DNA from: Gordonia hydrophobica NBRC 16057
GTDB taxonomy: Bacteria > Actinomycetota > Actinomycetes > Mycobacteriales > Mycobacteriaceae
DNA: 64,000 nucleotides
Direction: 5' to 3'
Assembly (NCBI RefSeq): GCF_001592365.1
Contig: NZ_BCWU01000002.1
Location: forward strand, 372,001-436,000
Under the pieces are notes generated by a model. The model did no database searches. It worked only from the letters and a program-made list of their open reading frames with translations, and had not been told where the DNA came from. Below, piece by piece: positions 25,889 through 34,411 of this stretch. The translations under genes and the position numbers were made by a program. The first letter of the stretch is position 1, and each line of letters opens with the position of its first letter.

Positions 25889-27214
25889 TCAGCCCAGCCG
25901 CTTGAGCGCTCGCCGATCGAGGTCCGCCACATCCCGATGGCCCGACAGTCCCAACGTCAGGTCCAGTTCGCCGATGATGTTGGCGACGGCGTCGCGGGCG
26001 CCGTCGGTGCCGTCGAGGGCCAGACCGTACATGTGAGGGCGGCCGATGCACACGGCGTCGGCCCCCAGCGCGAGGCCCTTGAACACGTCCGAGCCGGTGT
26101 AGAACCCCGAGTCGACGAGGATCTTGAGCTTGCGGTCCTTGTTCCGTCCGCCGCTCCCCACGCCGTCGACCGCGTCGACGATGTCGACCAGCGCATCGGT
26201 CGACGAGATGGAGCCGTCGACCTGCCGGCCACCGTGGTTCGAGACGATGATGCCGTCGATTCCCGCCTCGACGGCCAGCAGCGCGTCGTCGGGATGCAGG
26301 ATTCCCTTGAGCACGATCGGCAGCGCGGTGCGGTCGCGCAGGGTGGCGATGTCGTCCCAGTTCAACGACGGCCGCGAGTAGATGTCGAGGAACGTCTGGA
26401 CCGCGGCGCGGGGTTCGGGCTTGGTGAGGTTGTCGCGGAGATCGCCGGGCACGTTACGGGCGATGGAGAACAGCGTTTTGATCGCGCCGAGGGAGATCGC
26501 CGGTTTCTCACCGGTCGCGGCTTTGAGACGTTCGGCGACGATCTCCCAGAACGACGGGTCCGAGGTGTACTGGCTGATGCCCTCGGCACGCGCGAACGGC
26601 AGCGAACCGAGGTTCAGATCCTGCGGGCGCCATCCGAGCATGGTGGTGTCGAGGGTGACCACGAGCGCGGCGGCGCCCATCTTCTCCGCGCGGTTGATGA
26701 GGCTGGTGACCAGCCGCTCGTCGCTGGACCAGTAGAGCTGGAACCAGCGCGGCGCGCCGGGCTTCACCGTGTCCATTGCGGCCGCGACGTCCTCCATCGG
26801 CGCGCAGCCCTGGTTGGAGAAGATGTACGGCACGCCCAGTTGCGCGGCGGCCTCACCGATGTGGACGTCGGCGTTCGGGTGCGCGAGCGCGCCCGCACCG
26901 ACCGGTGAGAAGAGGATCGGAGCCTCGAGTCGCTGGCCGAAGAGTTCGGTCTCCAGGTTCCGCTGCGACGTGTCGCGGAGCATGCGGGGAACGATCGCCC
27001 AGCGGTCGAGCGCGTCGCGGTTGGCATCCATGGTCCGGCCCTCGCCGGCGCCGCCTGCGATGTACGCCCACCCGCGTCGGCTCATCACCGCCTGCGCGCG
27101 CCGTTCCAATTCCGCGAAGTCGGCGGGCACCGTGGGCTTACGCCCGTGAATTCCCGCGGTGTAGATGTCGTTCTGCCGAGCTCTGCCGAAGGCGATCGAA
27201 ACCATGGGTTTCAT
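25889..27214 (-). CDS. FMN-dependent alpha-hydroxy-acid oxidase, lactate 2-monooxygenase-like
   Basis: This 441-residue enzyme has the family signature SNHGGRQVDG (catalytic His and substrate-binding Arg), an FMN-binding segment near the start (YIAGGAGEGRT) and a C-terminal phosphate-binding stretch (ALGADAVCIGRPHMYGLAL). It oxidises 2-hydroxy acids; lactate 2-monooxygenase releases acetate and CO2 and is the closest type by length and opening. The true substrate is open. ATG 27214 and ATG 27205 are both possible. It lies 19 bases downstream of the DUF4334 gene on the same strand. Confidence 0.85.
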   Translation of the reverse strand: MKPMVSIAFGRARQNDIYTAGIHGRKPTVPADFAELERRAQAVMSRRGWAYIAGGAGEGRTMDANRDALDRWAIVPRMLRDTSQRNLETELFGQRLEAPILFSPVGAGALAHPNADVHIGEAAAQLGVPYIFSNQGCAPMEDVAAAMDTVKPGAPRWFQLYWSSDERLVTSLINRAEKMGAAALVVTLDTTMLGWRPQDLNLGSLPFARAEGISQYTSDPSFWEIVAERLKAATGEKPAISLGAIKTLFSIARNVPGDLRDNLTKPEPRAAVQTFLDIYSRPSLNWDDIATLRDRTALPIVLKGILHPDDALLAVEAGIDGIIVSNHGGRQVDGSISSTDALVDIVDAVDGVGSGGRNKDRKLKILVDSGFYTGSDVFKGLALGADAVCIGRPHMYGLALDGTDGARDAVANIIGELDLTLGLSGHRDVADLDRRALKRLG

Positions 27215-27233
27215 TGTGGCGCAGAGCGCCGGC

Positions 27234-27716
27234 TCAGTCTCGCACCAGAAAGAAGTAGAAGTGCCGGTCGCGAACCAGAGAGGTCTTGCCGTTCATGATC
27301 CCCATGAGTGTGGTGGCGTCGACGCGTTTGAAGTGGTCGATCACCGGCTGACCGTCGTAGACCATCGACGCGGTGACCTCGCCGCGGAAGCCGACCTCCC
27401 ACAGGCTCGCCTCCCCCTTGCCGATCTCTTTGTTGGAGTACAGCTTCCCGTCGTCGTCGCGGCACACCATCGGCGCGACGTCGTACCGACTGCGGAACCA
27501 CTTGCCGTGCCAGCGCACCGTCGCCAACTGCCCGTCCATCGGATGTCCGGACGGAAGCTCACCGCCGCGCCAGTCGCCGAGGATCTCATCGACGGTGACC
27601 GTCGGGAGCGCCGCCCAGATCGCGTCGAGCCGGTCGGGATCGCTGATCTCCTGCGATTCGACGCGGCGGAAGAAGTCGGCGACGGCATCATCGCGAGTCA
27701 AGTGAGACATATCCAT
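27234..27716 (-). CDS. GXWXG/DUF4334 protein
   Basis: The protein (160 residues) contains the GDWRGGELPSGH segment of the GXWXG motif and a C-terminal DUF4334-like part (YDVAPMVCRDDDGKLYSN; GEASLWEV). The family is common in actinobacteria and has no established reaction. The compact fold, with conserved His and Trp, resembles small lipid-binding proteins. It sits between the EthA-like monooxygenase and the hydroxy-acid oxidase on the same strand, so a role in the same oxidative pathway is possible. Confidence 0.75.
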   Translation of the reverse strand: MDMSHLTRDDAVADFFRRVESQEISDPDRLDAIWAALPTVTVDEILGDWRGGELPSGHPMDGQLATVRWHGKWFRSRYDVAPMVCRDDDGKLYSNKEIGKGEASLWEVGFRGEVTASMVYDGQPVIDHFKRVDATTLMGIMNGKTSLVRDRHFYFFLVRD

Positions 27717-27764
27717 AGGATACGTCTCAATCCGGTCGAGTGCCGCCTCTCCACGCTTGTCGCG

Positions 27765-29231
27765 TCACGCGAACGTCATCTCCTCTTCGACGTCGTACTT
27801 GCGCGCGTCGATCGCGTCGAGGATCAGGTTGTGTCGCACCTGCCACGGTGCGCGGTCGCCGGCCTTCGGCAATCGTCCGCCCGCACGTTTCACATAGCCC
27901 GAATCGAGTTCCAACAACGGGTGCGCCTTCGGCGTGGCACCGCGCAGCGACGGCACCGCACGAGTGAAACCGTGATCGCGCATGTAGCGGAGCAGTTCGG
28001 CCACCGCTTGCGCCGTGAGATCGACCCGGAGCGTCCACGATGCATTGGTGTAACCGACCGACCACGCCAGGTTGGGGACGTCGTTGAGCATGTAGCCGCG
28101 GTAGGCGTACTTCTCACCGGGCTCGATCGGCTCGCCGTCGATCGACAGGTGCGCGCCGCCGAAGGTGACCAGGTCCAGGCCGGTCGCCGTGACGATGATG
28201 TCGGCCTCGAGGTGACGTCCCGACTCGAGATCGATCCCGGTGGCGGTGATCTGTGCGATGGTGTCGGTCGCGACGTCGGCCGTGCCGTTCTTGATGGCGC
28301 GGTAGAAGTCCCCGTCGGGGATGATGCACAGCCGTTGATCCCACGGCTCGTACCTCGGTTTGAAGTGCGTGTCGACGTCGAAGCCCTTGGGCAACAGAGA
28401 AATCGCGATCCGGCGCAGCATCCGGCGGGAGAGTTTCGGGAACGCCCGGCAGAACAGGAACAGCAGCATGGTGGCGATGGCGTTGCGCCAGCGCGTGATG
28501 TTGTGCGACACCTGCGGCGGCAACACTCGCTGCAGGAGCTTCGTCAGCCCGTCCTCCCACGGCAGCGGGAACATGTAGCTCGGCGACCGCTGCAGCATGG
28601 TGACACTGCCCGCCTGGGGCGCCATCGAGGGAATGAGGGTCACGGCGGTGGCGCCGGAGCCGATCACCACGACGTTCTTACCCGCGTAATCGAGGTCCTC
28701 GGGCCAGAACTGCGGGTGCACGAACGTTCCCTGGAAGTCCTTCTCGCCGGGGAACTCCGGGCGGTAGCCGGTCTCGTATCGGTAGTAACCGGTGCACATG
28801 TAGAGGAACCGCGTGACGATGGCCGTGGGCTCGCCGTCGATCAGCGCGTCGACGGTCCAGAGGTCGGTCGAGGTGTCGAAATCGGCGCCGGCGACGTCGA
28901 CGTTGAACGTGATGTGCTCGGCGATGCCGAAATCGCTCGCCGTCTGCTCCAGGTATTCCCGGATCTCGCCGCCCTGCGCCACGGTGCGCTTTCCACGCCA
29001 CGGGTTCCACGGGAAACTGAGGGTGAAGATGTCCGAGTCGGACCGCACGCCCGGGTACCGAAACAGGTCCCAGGTGCCTCCGATACGACTGCGCCGCTCC
29101 ACGATTCGGTAATCGAGTCCCGGATTCTGCTCCCGCAACCGATAGGCGGTGTCGATCCCGGACAGTCCGGCTCCGACGATCAAGACGTCGAGCGGATCCT
29201 CGTTGGTCCCGTGCTGGCGAACATCACTCAT
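27765..29231 (-). CDS. EthA-like Baeyer-Villiger flavin monooxygenase
   Basis: This 488-residue enzyme has two dinucleotide folds (VGAGLSGI near 20; VIGSGATAV near 185) and the monooxygenase fingerprint FQGTFVHPQFW near 165-175. Long stretches follow mycobacterial EthA closely (GGTWDLFRYPGVRSDSD; PEDLDYAGKNVVVIGSG; YNPWDQRL-like PWDQRLC; YTNASWTLRVDL). It probably inserts oxygen into ketones to give esters, using NADPH and O2. EthR, the usual divergent repressor, is not present; ku lies downstream instead. A role after alkane or steroid oxidation is an inference. Confidence 0.9.
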   Translation of the reverse strand: MSDVRQHGTNEDPLDVLIVGAGLSGIDTAYRLREQNPGLDYRIVERRSRIGGTWDLFRYPGVRSDSDIFTLSFPWNPWRGKRTVAQGGEIREYLEQTASDFGIAEHITFNVDVAGADFDTSTDLWTVDALIDGEPTAIVTRFLYMCTGYYRYETGYRPEFPGEKDFQGTFVHPQFWPEDLDYAGKNVVVIGSGATAVTLIPSMAPQAGSVTMLQRSPSYMFPLPWEDGLTKLLQRVLPPQVSHNITRWRNAIATMLLFLFCRAFPKLSRRMLRRIAISLLPKGFDVDTHFKPRYEPWDQRLCIIPDGDFYRAIKNGTADVATDTIAQITATGIDLESGRHLEADIIVTATGLDLVTFGGAHLSIDGEPIEPGEKYAYRGYMLNDVPNLAWSVGYTNASWTLRVDLTAQAVAELLRYMRDHGFTRAVPSLRGATPKAHPLLELDSGYVKRAGGRLPKAGDRAPWQVRHNLILDAIDARKYDVEEEMTFA

Positions 29232-29325
29232 CTCCGCTGGGCCTCCCCTGGCGTCACCGAATCACTATGGTCTGCATCACTGTACAGACCAGATCGGACA
29301 GTGCCGCCGGTCTCGCCGCCCCGGG

Positions 29326-30261
29326 TCAGCCCGCCGCGCGCCGGGGCGCGGCCTTCTTCGCTGCCGACTTCTTCGTCGCAGCCGCCTTCTTGGCAGCCGT
29401 CTTCCTGGCGGGCGTCTTCTTTGCCGTCTTCTTCGGCTCGTCCTCGCCGTCGTCCCCATCGTCGTCGGCGACGTCGCGCCCGCGACCCTTGACCGACGCC
29501 CGCAGCGCGGCGAGCAGGTCCGCGACCTCCGAGTCGTCGTCGTCCGCCGCCTCTTCCGCCTCGGGGAACGCTTCGCCGCCCCCGGCGCGCGCCTCGATCA
29601 GTTTGCTCAATTCCGCCTGGTAGGTGTCCTCGAACTGGCTGGGATCGAAGTCCGACGCCATGGTCTCGATCAACGACGCCGCCATGTCGAGTTCCTGGTC
29701 GCGGATCTCGACGTCGGAGTTCAAGAAGTCGAAATCGGGGACACGGACCTCGTCGGGCCACAGCAGGGTCTGCAATGTCATGACGCCGTCGATCACCCGC
29801 AGCGCGGCCAGTCGCGTCTTGTTCCGCAACGTGAAGTTGGCGATGGCGAGGCGTTCGGTGGTCTCGAGCGCCTTGGCGAGCAGCACATACGCCTTGGGCG
29901 ATTTGGACGACGGCTCCAGGTAGTACGGCTTGTCGAAGTAGATCGGATCCACTTGCTCGATCGGCACGAACTCCAGGATCTCGATCTCGGGACTCTTGCT
30001 GACCGGCAGCGACGCGAGGTCGTCCTTCGTCAGGATCACCCGGTCGCCGCTCTCGGATTCGTAGGCGTTGGCGATCTTCGAGAACTCGACCTCGGTGTCG
30101 GTTCCCTCGCGGACTCGGCGGTATCGGATCCGCGCCCCGTCCGCAGAATCGACCTGATGCGAGGTCCGGTCGTGACTCTCCGTGGCTGAGTAGACCTTGA
30201 CCGGCACGTTGACCAGACCAAAGCTCAGATCGCCTCTCCAGATCGAGCGCATGTCGGCCAT
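29326..30261 (-). CDS. ku: Ku protein for non-homologous end joining
   Basis: This 311-residue protein opens with the bacterial Ku sequence MRSIWRGDLSFGLVNVPVKVYSAT and contains the bridge segment YFDKPYYLEP. The C-terminal tail (about 275-311) is repetitive Lys/Ala/Pro, a DNA-sliding extension seen in several actinobacterial Ku proteins. Ku binds broken DNA ends and recruits LigD. ATG 30261 or 30252 can serve as the start. It is divergent from ligD, with only 21 bases between the start codons. Confidence 0.95.
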   Translation of the reverse strand: MADMRSIWRGDLSFGLVNVPVKVYSATESHDRTSHQVDSADGARIRYRRVREGTDTEVEFSKIANAYESESGDRVILTKDDLASLPVSKSPEIEILEFVPIEQVDPIYFDKPYYLEPSSKSPKAYVLLAKALETTERLAIANFTLRNKTRLAALRVIDGVMTLQTLLWPDEVRVPDFDFLNSDVEIRDQELDMAASLIETMASDFDPSQFEDTYQAELSKLIEARAGGGEAFPEAEEAADDDDSEVADLLAALRASVKGRGRDVADDDGDDGEDEPKKTAKKTPARKTAAKKAAATKKSAAKKAAPRRAAG

Positions 30262-30285
30262 TGTGCCAGTACCGAGGGCACAATG
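30259..30285. promoter_or_regulatory. palindrome containing both the ku and ligD start codons
   Basis: CATTGTGCC (30259-30267) and GGCACAATG (30277-30285) are perfect inverted arms with 9 bases between. Each arm contains one start codon: ATG of ku on the minus strand and ATG of ligD on the plus strand. With so little room, both mRNAs must either be leaderless or start inside the opposing gene. The symmetry would allow one protein to control both genes together. Confidence 0.6.
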
Positions 30286-32271
30286 GCGTCCATGACGCGA
30301 TCGCAGCTGGAGGTCGACGGGCGCTCTGTCGCGCTCACGAACCTTGAGAAGGTGCTGTATCCCGACACCGGCACCCGGAAGTTCGACGTCGTCGACTATT
30401 ACATCCGCATCGCCGAGGCGATGCTGCCTCACCTCGCGTCGCGTCCGGTCACGCGGAAGCGCTGGCCGGGCGGCACCGAGTCCGCGCCGTTCTTCGAGAA
30501 GACCCTGCCCGCGGGCACCCCCGACTGGGTGGCTCGCTTCACCATCGAGCACGCCGAACGCAAGACCGTCTATCCGGTGGTCCGGTCCGCGGCGGATCTG
30601 GTGTGGCTGGCGCAGGTCGCCGCCCTCGAACTGCATGTGCCGCAGTGGCGGATCGATCTCTCCGACGACGTCGACCGTCGCACCGATCGCATCGTCCTGG
30701 ACCTCGACCCAGGACCGGGCGTGCGCCTCGACGAGTGTGCGCGCGTCGCGATCGACATCAAGGGCATGCTCGACGGCGCGGGCCTGCCGTCGTTCCCGGT
30801 CACCAGCGGCAGCAAGGGGATTCACGTCTACGCACGCCTGGCCGCACCGGTGCGCTCGGAGTCGGCACGAGCGGTCGCGAAGCAGATCGCGACCGCCATG
30901 GCGCAGACGTCTCCGCAGACGGTGACCGCCGTGATGGCCAAGGCGCAGCGCGACGGGAAGGTCTTCATCGACTGGAGCCAGAACACCGCCGCCAAGACCA
31001 CGCTCGCTCCGTATTCGCTGCGAGGACGGTCCCGCCCGTTCGCCGCCGCACCCCGGACCTGGGACGAACTCACAGAGCCCGGCTTGACGCAGCTGGAGTT
31101 CACCGACGTGCTCGATCGCTACGACCTCGACGGCGATCTCCTCGCAGAACTGTCCGGCGCGGCGTCGCCGAGGATCGCCCCGGCGCCGGCCGACGACACC
31201 GTGATCGACCTGGGCGAGTATCGGAAGAAGCACTCGTCCCGCTCGCGGCGCGCCAGTGCGACACCGCCGCCGCCCGACACAGTGGCACCGCACCCCACGG
31301 CCCCGTCCCCCCTCGCGCGCCCCACTGTGCGATCGGCGCTCCTCGAACTCCGTCCGATGCTGGCCACCGACGACCCGATCGACGGTCTGGCCGACGACTG
31401 GGCGTACGAGGGCAAGTGGGACGGTTTCCGCACGCTGATCCGGGTGATCGGCGGGCGGGCACGGCTGATCTCCCGGTCGGGCAACGATCTGACCGGCGAT
31501 TTCCCCGAGCTGACCGTGGTCGCCGACTGCCTGCGACGCGACGGCGAACCGGTCGACGCGGTGCTCGACGGCGAGATCGTCGCCGTGAACTCAGCGGGCA
31601 TCACCGATTTCTCCCTGCTCGCCTCCCGGAAACGGACCGCGGAACCGCACGAGCTGCGAGTCCATCTGTTCGACGTCCTGTACCTCGACGGCGTCGAGCT
31701 CTGGGATCAGCCGTGGGACGTGCGGCGCGAGGTCCTCGACTCCTTGGACTACTTCGACGGCGAGCCGCTGATCGACGTCCCGCCCCTTCTTCCCGGCCCC
31801 GCTGAGGTCGCCGTCGCCGTCGCCCGTGAACGCGGGTGGGAAGGGGTGGTCGCGAAACGACGCGCCGCCCGCTACACGAGCGGACGGCGCAGTCCGGATT
31901 GGCGCAAGCAGAAGAACTGGAACAGCGTCGAAGTGGTGATCGGCGGGTACCGGCCCGGCCGTGGATCGGAGTCGAGGATCGGTTCGCTCCTCGTGGGTCT
32001 GCCCGCCGAACGCGGCCTGCGCTACCTCGGTCGCGTCGGCACCGGATTCACCGACGCCGAACTCGACGACCTCCTCGAGGAGCTGCGACCGCTGCAGATC
32101 AGCAGATGCCCGTTCGTCGACGACATCGACAAGCCCGTCGCGGGCAGCGCCACCTGGGTCCTGCCGAAACTCGTCGCCGACGTCGCGTTCATGGACTGGA
32201 CGTCGACCGGGCACCTGCGCCACCCGAGTTGGCGCGGCATCCGCCGCGACAAGCTGCCGGGTGATCTGTAG
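30283..32271 (+). CDS. ligD: LigD-type DNA ligase with polymerase and ligase domains but no phosphoesterase domain
   Basis: This 662-residue protein has an N-terminal primase-like polymerase domain (about 1-290; metal-binding DLD at 140-142, SGSKGIH at 175-181). A Pro/Ala/Ser-rich linker (291-350) follows. The ATP-dependent ligase domain has nucleotidyl Lys378 in YEGKWDGFR, DGEIV, EGVVAKR and WRKQKN. Mycobacterial LigD places a phosphoesterase domain of about 150 residues between these two; here only the linker is present. The phosphoesterase may be encoded elsewhere. It acts with Ku in end joining. ATG 30283 or 30292. Confidence 0.93.
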   Translation: MASMTRSQLEVDGRSVALTNLEKVLYPDTGTRKFDVVDYYIRIAEAMLPHLASRPVTRKRWPGGTESAPFFEKTLPAGTPDWVARFTIEHAERKTVYPVVRSAADLVWLAQVAALELHVPQWRIDLSDDVDRRTDRIVLDLDPGPGVRLDECARVAIDIKGMLDGAGLPSFPVTSGSKGIHVYARLAAPVRSESARAVAKQIATAMAQTSPQTVTAVMAKAQRDGKVFIDWSQNTAAKTTLAPYSLRGRSRPFAAAPRTWDELTEPGLTQLEFTDVLDRYDLDGDLLAELSGAASPRIAPAPADDTVIDLGEYRKKHSSRSRRASATPPPPDTVAPHPTAPSPLARPTVRSALLELRPMLATDDPIDGLADDWAYEGKWDGFRTLIRVIGGRARLISRSGNDLTGDFPELTVVADCLRRDGEPVDAVLDGEIVAVNSAGITDFSLLASRKRTAEPHELRVHLFDVLYLDGVELWDQPWDVRREVLDSLDYFDGEPLIDVPPLLPGPAEVAVAVARERGWEGVVAKRRAARYTSGRRSPDWRKQKNWNSVEVVIGGYRPGRGSESRIGSLLVGLPAERGLRYLGRVGTGFTDAELDDLLEELRPLQISRCPFVDDIDKPVAGSATWVLPKLVADVAFMDWTSTGHLRHPSWRGIRRDKLPGDL

Positions 32272-32281
32272 GCGATCGCGC

Positions 32282-32707
32282 CTATTCCAGCACGAACACC
32301 GGAATCAATCGGCTCGTCTTCTCCTGGTACTCGGCGTAGGGCGGGTAGGCGGCGACAGCCACCTCCCACCAGTGGTCACGCTCCTCACCGGCAGGCAATT
32401 CCCGCGCGGTCATGGTCTTGACGAGGTCTCCGTCCTGCACCGTGATCTCCGGGTGCGCCTTCACGTTGAAGTACCACGACGGGTGCTGCGGGGCGCCGCC
32501 CTTCGACGCGACCATCGCGTACTTGCCGTTCTCCTCGACCCGCATCAGCGGCGTGTACCGCTGTTTGCCGGACTTGGCGCCGACGGTCGTGTAGAGCACG
32601 ATCTGCATGCCCATCACTTGCACTGCGTCGGTGGTGCCTGCCGCGAGGACCTTCTCGGTCTGATCGCGGACCCAGTCGGTGGGGCTCAGTTCAGGAGTTT
32701 CACTCAT
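32282..32707 (-). CDS. deazaflavin (F420)-dependent nitroreductase-family protein, Ddn-like
   Basis: The protein (141 residues) shows Ddn/DUF385 features: TTVGAKSGKQRYTPLMRVEENGKYAMVASKGG, then HPSWYFNVKAHPEITVQ (shown here in parts of the chain, about residues 40-90). Such proteins bind F420H2 and reduce quinones or nitro compounds, often at the membrane. It ends 10 bases from the ligD stop, convergent with it, and is not coupled to other genes. The natural substrate is unknown. Confidence 0.88.
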   Translation of the reverse strand: MSETPELSPTDWVRDQTEKVLAAGTTDAVQVMGMQIVLYTTVGAKSGKQRYTPLMRVEENGKYAMVASKGGAPQHPSWYFNVKAHPEITVQDGDLVKTMTARELPAGEERDHWWEVAVAAYPPYAEYQEKTSRLIPVFVLE

Positions 32708-32814
32708 GGGATCGATGGTAGGTCCGTCGGCGAGTGGTCGGCCACGATTTCTCGCGGTTGGTGCGTCACACCGCGACCCCGCCGACGGGCCGCCGCCTCG
32801 TTACCCTGGCACCC

Positions 32815-33408
32815 ATGTCGCCGAAACGCCGCAGGTTCGCCATCGCTCTCGCGGTGGTCGCCGCACTCCTGTGCGGTGCGACGGTGGTCGCCGTCCAGGC
32901 GGGTGCCATCGGCTTCGTGACCACGTGGTGGAACAACCGCGACCGGGCGTTCCCCGACCTCGACACGGCCGCGATGTCGCCGACGCAGCAGCGGATCGTC
33001 GCCGTCACCCGCGCTGAGTTCGAGTCACAGCCCGACGGCACCCGGTTCTCCGAGGGGATCGACGAGGACTGGTGTGCCGACTTCGTCAGCTGGGTGATGC
33101 GCGAGTCCGGGGCCCCGTTCGCCAATCCGCATTCGGGTCACTGGCGCATCCCCGGCGTCTACACGCTGACCGAGTACTTCCAGGCGCAAGGCCGCTTCAG
33201 GCCGGCCGACTCCGGCTACACACCGAAGACCGGTGACGTGATGCTGTACTCCACCGCATCATTCTTCCGGCAGCACACCAATATCGTGCTCGACTACGCC
33301 GACGGCCGCGTCACGACCGTTGGTGGCAACGAGTGGGGCGGGCACGTGAAGGTGAACGAGTTCGCAATCGGCGGATACGTGGGCCTGGTCGGCTACGGCG
33401 TGCTGTAG
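32815..33408 (+). CDS. membrane-anchored CHAP-domain protein (cell-wall amidase-like)
   Basis: This 197-residue protein has an N-terminal membrane anchor or signal (about 8-30, ALAVVAALLCGATVVAV) and a CHAP-like cysteine-peptidase domain, with the nucleophile in DWCADFVSWVM (about Cys84), His in RQHTNIVLDY and a downstream GGNEW. It probably cuts peptidoglycan peptides or amide bonds outside the membrane. ATG 32815 is preceded by TACCCT exactly 7 bases upstream, so a leaderless transcript is likely. A strong hairpin terminator follows at 33441-33476. Confidence 0.8.
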   Translation: MSPKRRRFAIALAVVAALLCGATVVAVQAGAIGFVTTWWNNRDRAFPDLDTAAMSPTQQRIVAVTRAEFESQPDGTRFSEGIDEDWCADFVSWVMRESGAPFANPHSGHWRIPGVYTLTEYFQAQGRFRPADSGYTPKTGDVMLYSTASFFRQHTNIVLDYADGRVTTVGGNEWGGHVKVNEFAIGGYVGLVGYGVL

Positions 33409-33440
33409 CCGCCGCCGACCCCCGAAACAGCACGCCGACG

Positions 33441-33476
33441 AGAGAGCCGATCCCGGTATTTCGGGATCGGCTCTCT
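33441..33476 (+). terminator. hairpin terminator after the CHAP gene
   Basis: Perfect 15-base arms (33441-33455 and 33462-33476) enclose the loop GTATTT. It begins 32 bases after the stop codon; the stem is GC-rich and there is no T-run. Confidence 0.8.
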
Positions 33477-33495
33477 GTCTGCGATGCGCCACTAC

Positions 33496-33531
33496 GTTCT
33501 ACCGAACATACTATCTATCGACTTGTTAGAT
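33496..33531 (+). promoter_or_regulatory. candidate operators before the acid-CoA catabolic operon
   Basis: The AT-rich 162-bp leader holds two inverted repeats: GTTCTACCGAAC (33496-33507) and ATCTA...TAGAT with 9 bases between (33513-33531). Either could bind the TetR protein encoded at the end of the cluster (39806-40453). The AT content between 33485 and 33570 is far above that of the surrounding genes, as expected for a strong regulated promoter. Confidence 0.4.
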
Positions 33532-33638
33532 GGTTTCTCGACCACACGGTTGATTATATTGGTCTTTCCTCCTTACGATGAGTCCGAATCGCAGGTCAAC
33601 GGACTGTTACGCCTCCCACCCGAACGGAGACCCCCTTG

Positions 33639-34385
33639 ATGAACTCCCAGAAAATCGCCCTGGTGACCGGCGCCGCGTCCGGAATCGGTCGCGCGATCGC
33701 CCTTCACCTGGCAGGCACTGGCGCGCACGTCGCGCTCGTCGATCGCGACGCGGACGGCCTGGCGGCCACCGTCGCCGACATCGCCGCCGGCGGCGGCGAA
33801 TCGACACCCTTCCCGACCGACCTCGCCGATCCTGCGGACATCCTGCAACTGCGCGACGACGTCGCCGGTCGGCTCGCACTGCCCGACGTCATCGTCAACG
33901 CCGCGGGCTTCGACCGGGTGGAGCCGTTCCTCGACAACGACGACGCCCTGTGGACCGGGCTCGTCGCAGTCAACTACCTCGGGCCGGTGCGACTCTGTCA
34001 CGCCTTCCTCACCTCGATCGTGGCCGCGGAACGCACCGTGAAGATCGTCAACATCGCCTCCGACGCTGGACGCGTCGGCAGCATGGGCGAGACCGTGTAC
34101 GCGGGCACGAAGGGCGCGCTCATCGCGTTCAGCAAATCTCTCGCCCGCGAGATGGCCCGCCACCAGATCAACGTCAACTGCGTGTGCCCCGGCCCGACCG
34201 ACACGCCGCTGTTCGACACGCTCCCCGAGAAGATCCGCGCGGGCCTCACCCGCGCGATCCCGTTCCGTCGGCTCGGCACGGCCGACGAAGTAGCGGCTGC
34301 GGTGGGCTTCTTCGCCTCCTCCGACGCCGACTTCGTCACCGGCCAGGTGTTGAGCGTGTCCGGCGGACTGACGATGGCCGGCTGA
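33639..34385 (+). CDS. short-chain dehydrogenase/reductase
   Basis: This 248-residue enzyme has the NAD(P)-binding motif TGAASGIG (10-17), the NAG-type motif NAAG, and the catalytic Ser-Tyr-Lys set (Ser in NIASDAGRVGS, YAGTK). The C-terminal GQVLSVSGGLTMAG is typical of classical SDRs such as 2-hydroxycyclohexanecarboxyl-CoA or 3-hydroxyacyl-CoA dehydrogenases. It opens an operon that continues with a CoA ligase, a FadH-like reductase and two enoyl-CoA hydratases, so it probably oxidises a hydroxyacyl-CoA. ATG 33639 lies 9 bases after GGAG. Confidence 0.85.
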   Translation: MNSQKIALVTGAASGIGRAIALHLAGTGAHVALVDRDADGLAATVADIAAGGGESTPFPTDLADPADILQLRDDVAGRLALPDVIVNAAGFDRVEPFLDNDDALWTGLVAVNYLGPVRLCHAFLTSIVAAERTVKIVNIASDAGRVGSMGETVYAGTKGALIAFSKSLAREMARHQINVNCVCPGPTDTPLFDTLPEKIRAGLTRAIPFRRLGTADEVAAAVGFFASSDADFVTGQVLSVSGGLTMAG

Positions 34386-34411
34386 CCGAAGACCGGAGAC
34401 AGGAGCAGGAC

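Noticed and set aside
29326..31293. Single 655-residue protein extending Ku upstream
   Set aside because: The extra N-terminal part lies antisense to ligD and looks like a chance frame; Ku homology begins at 30261/30252.
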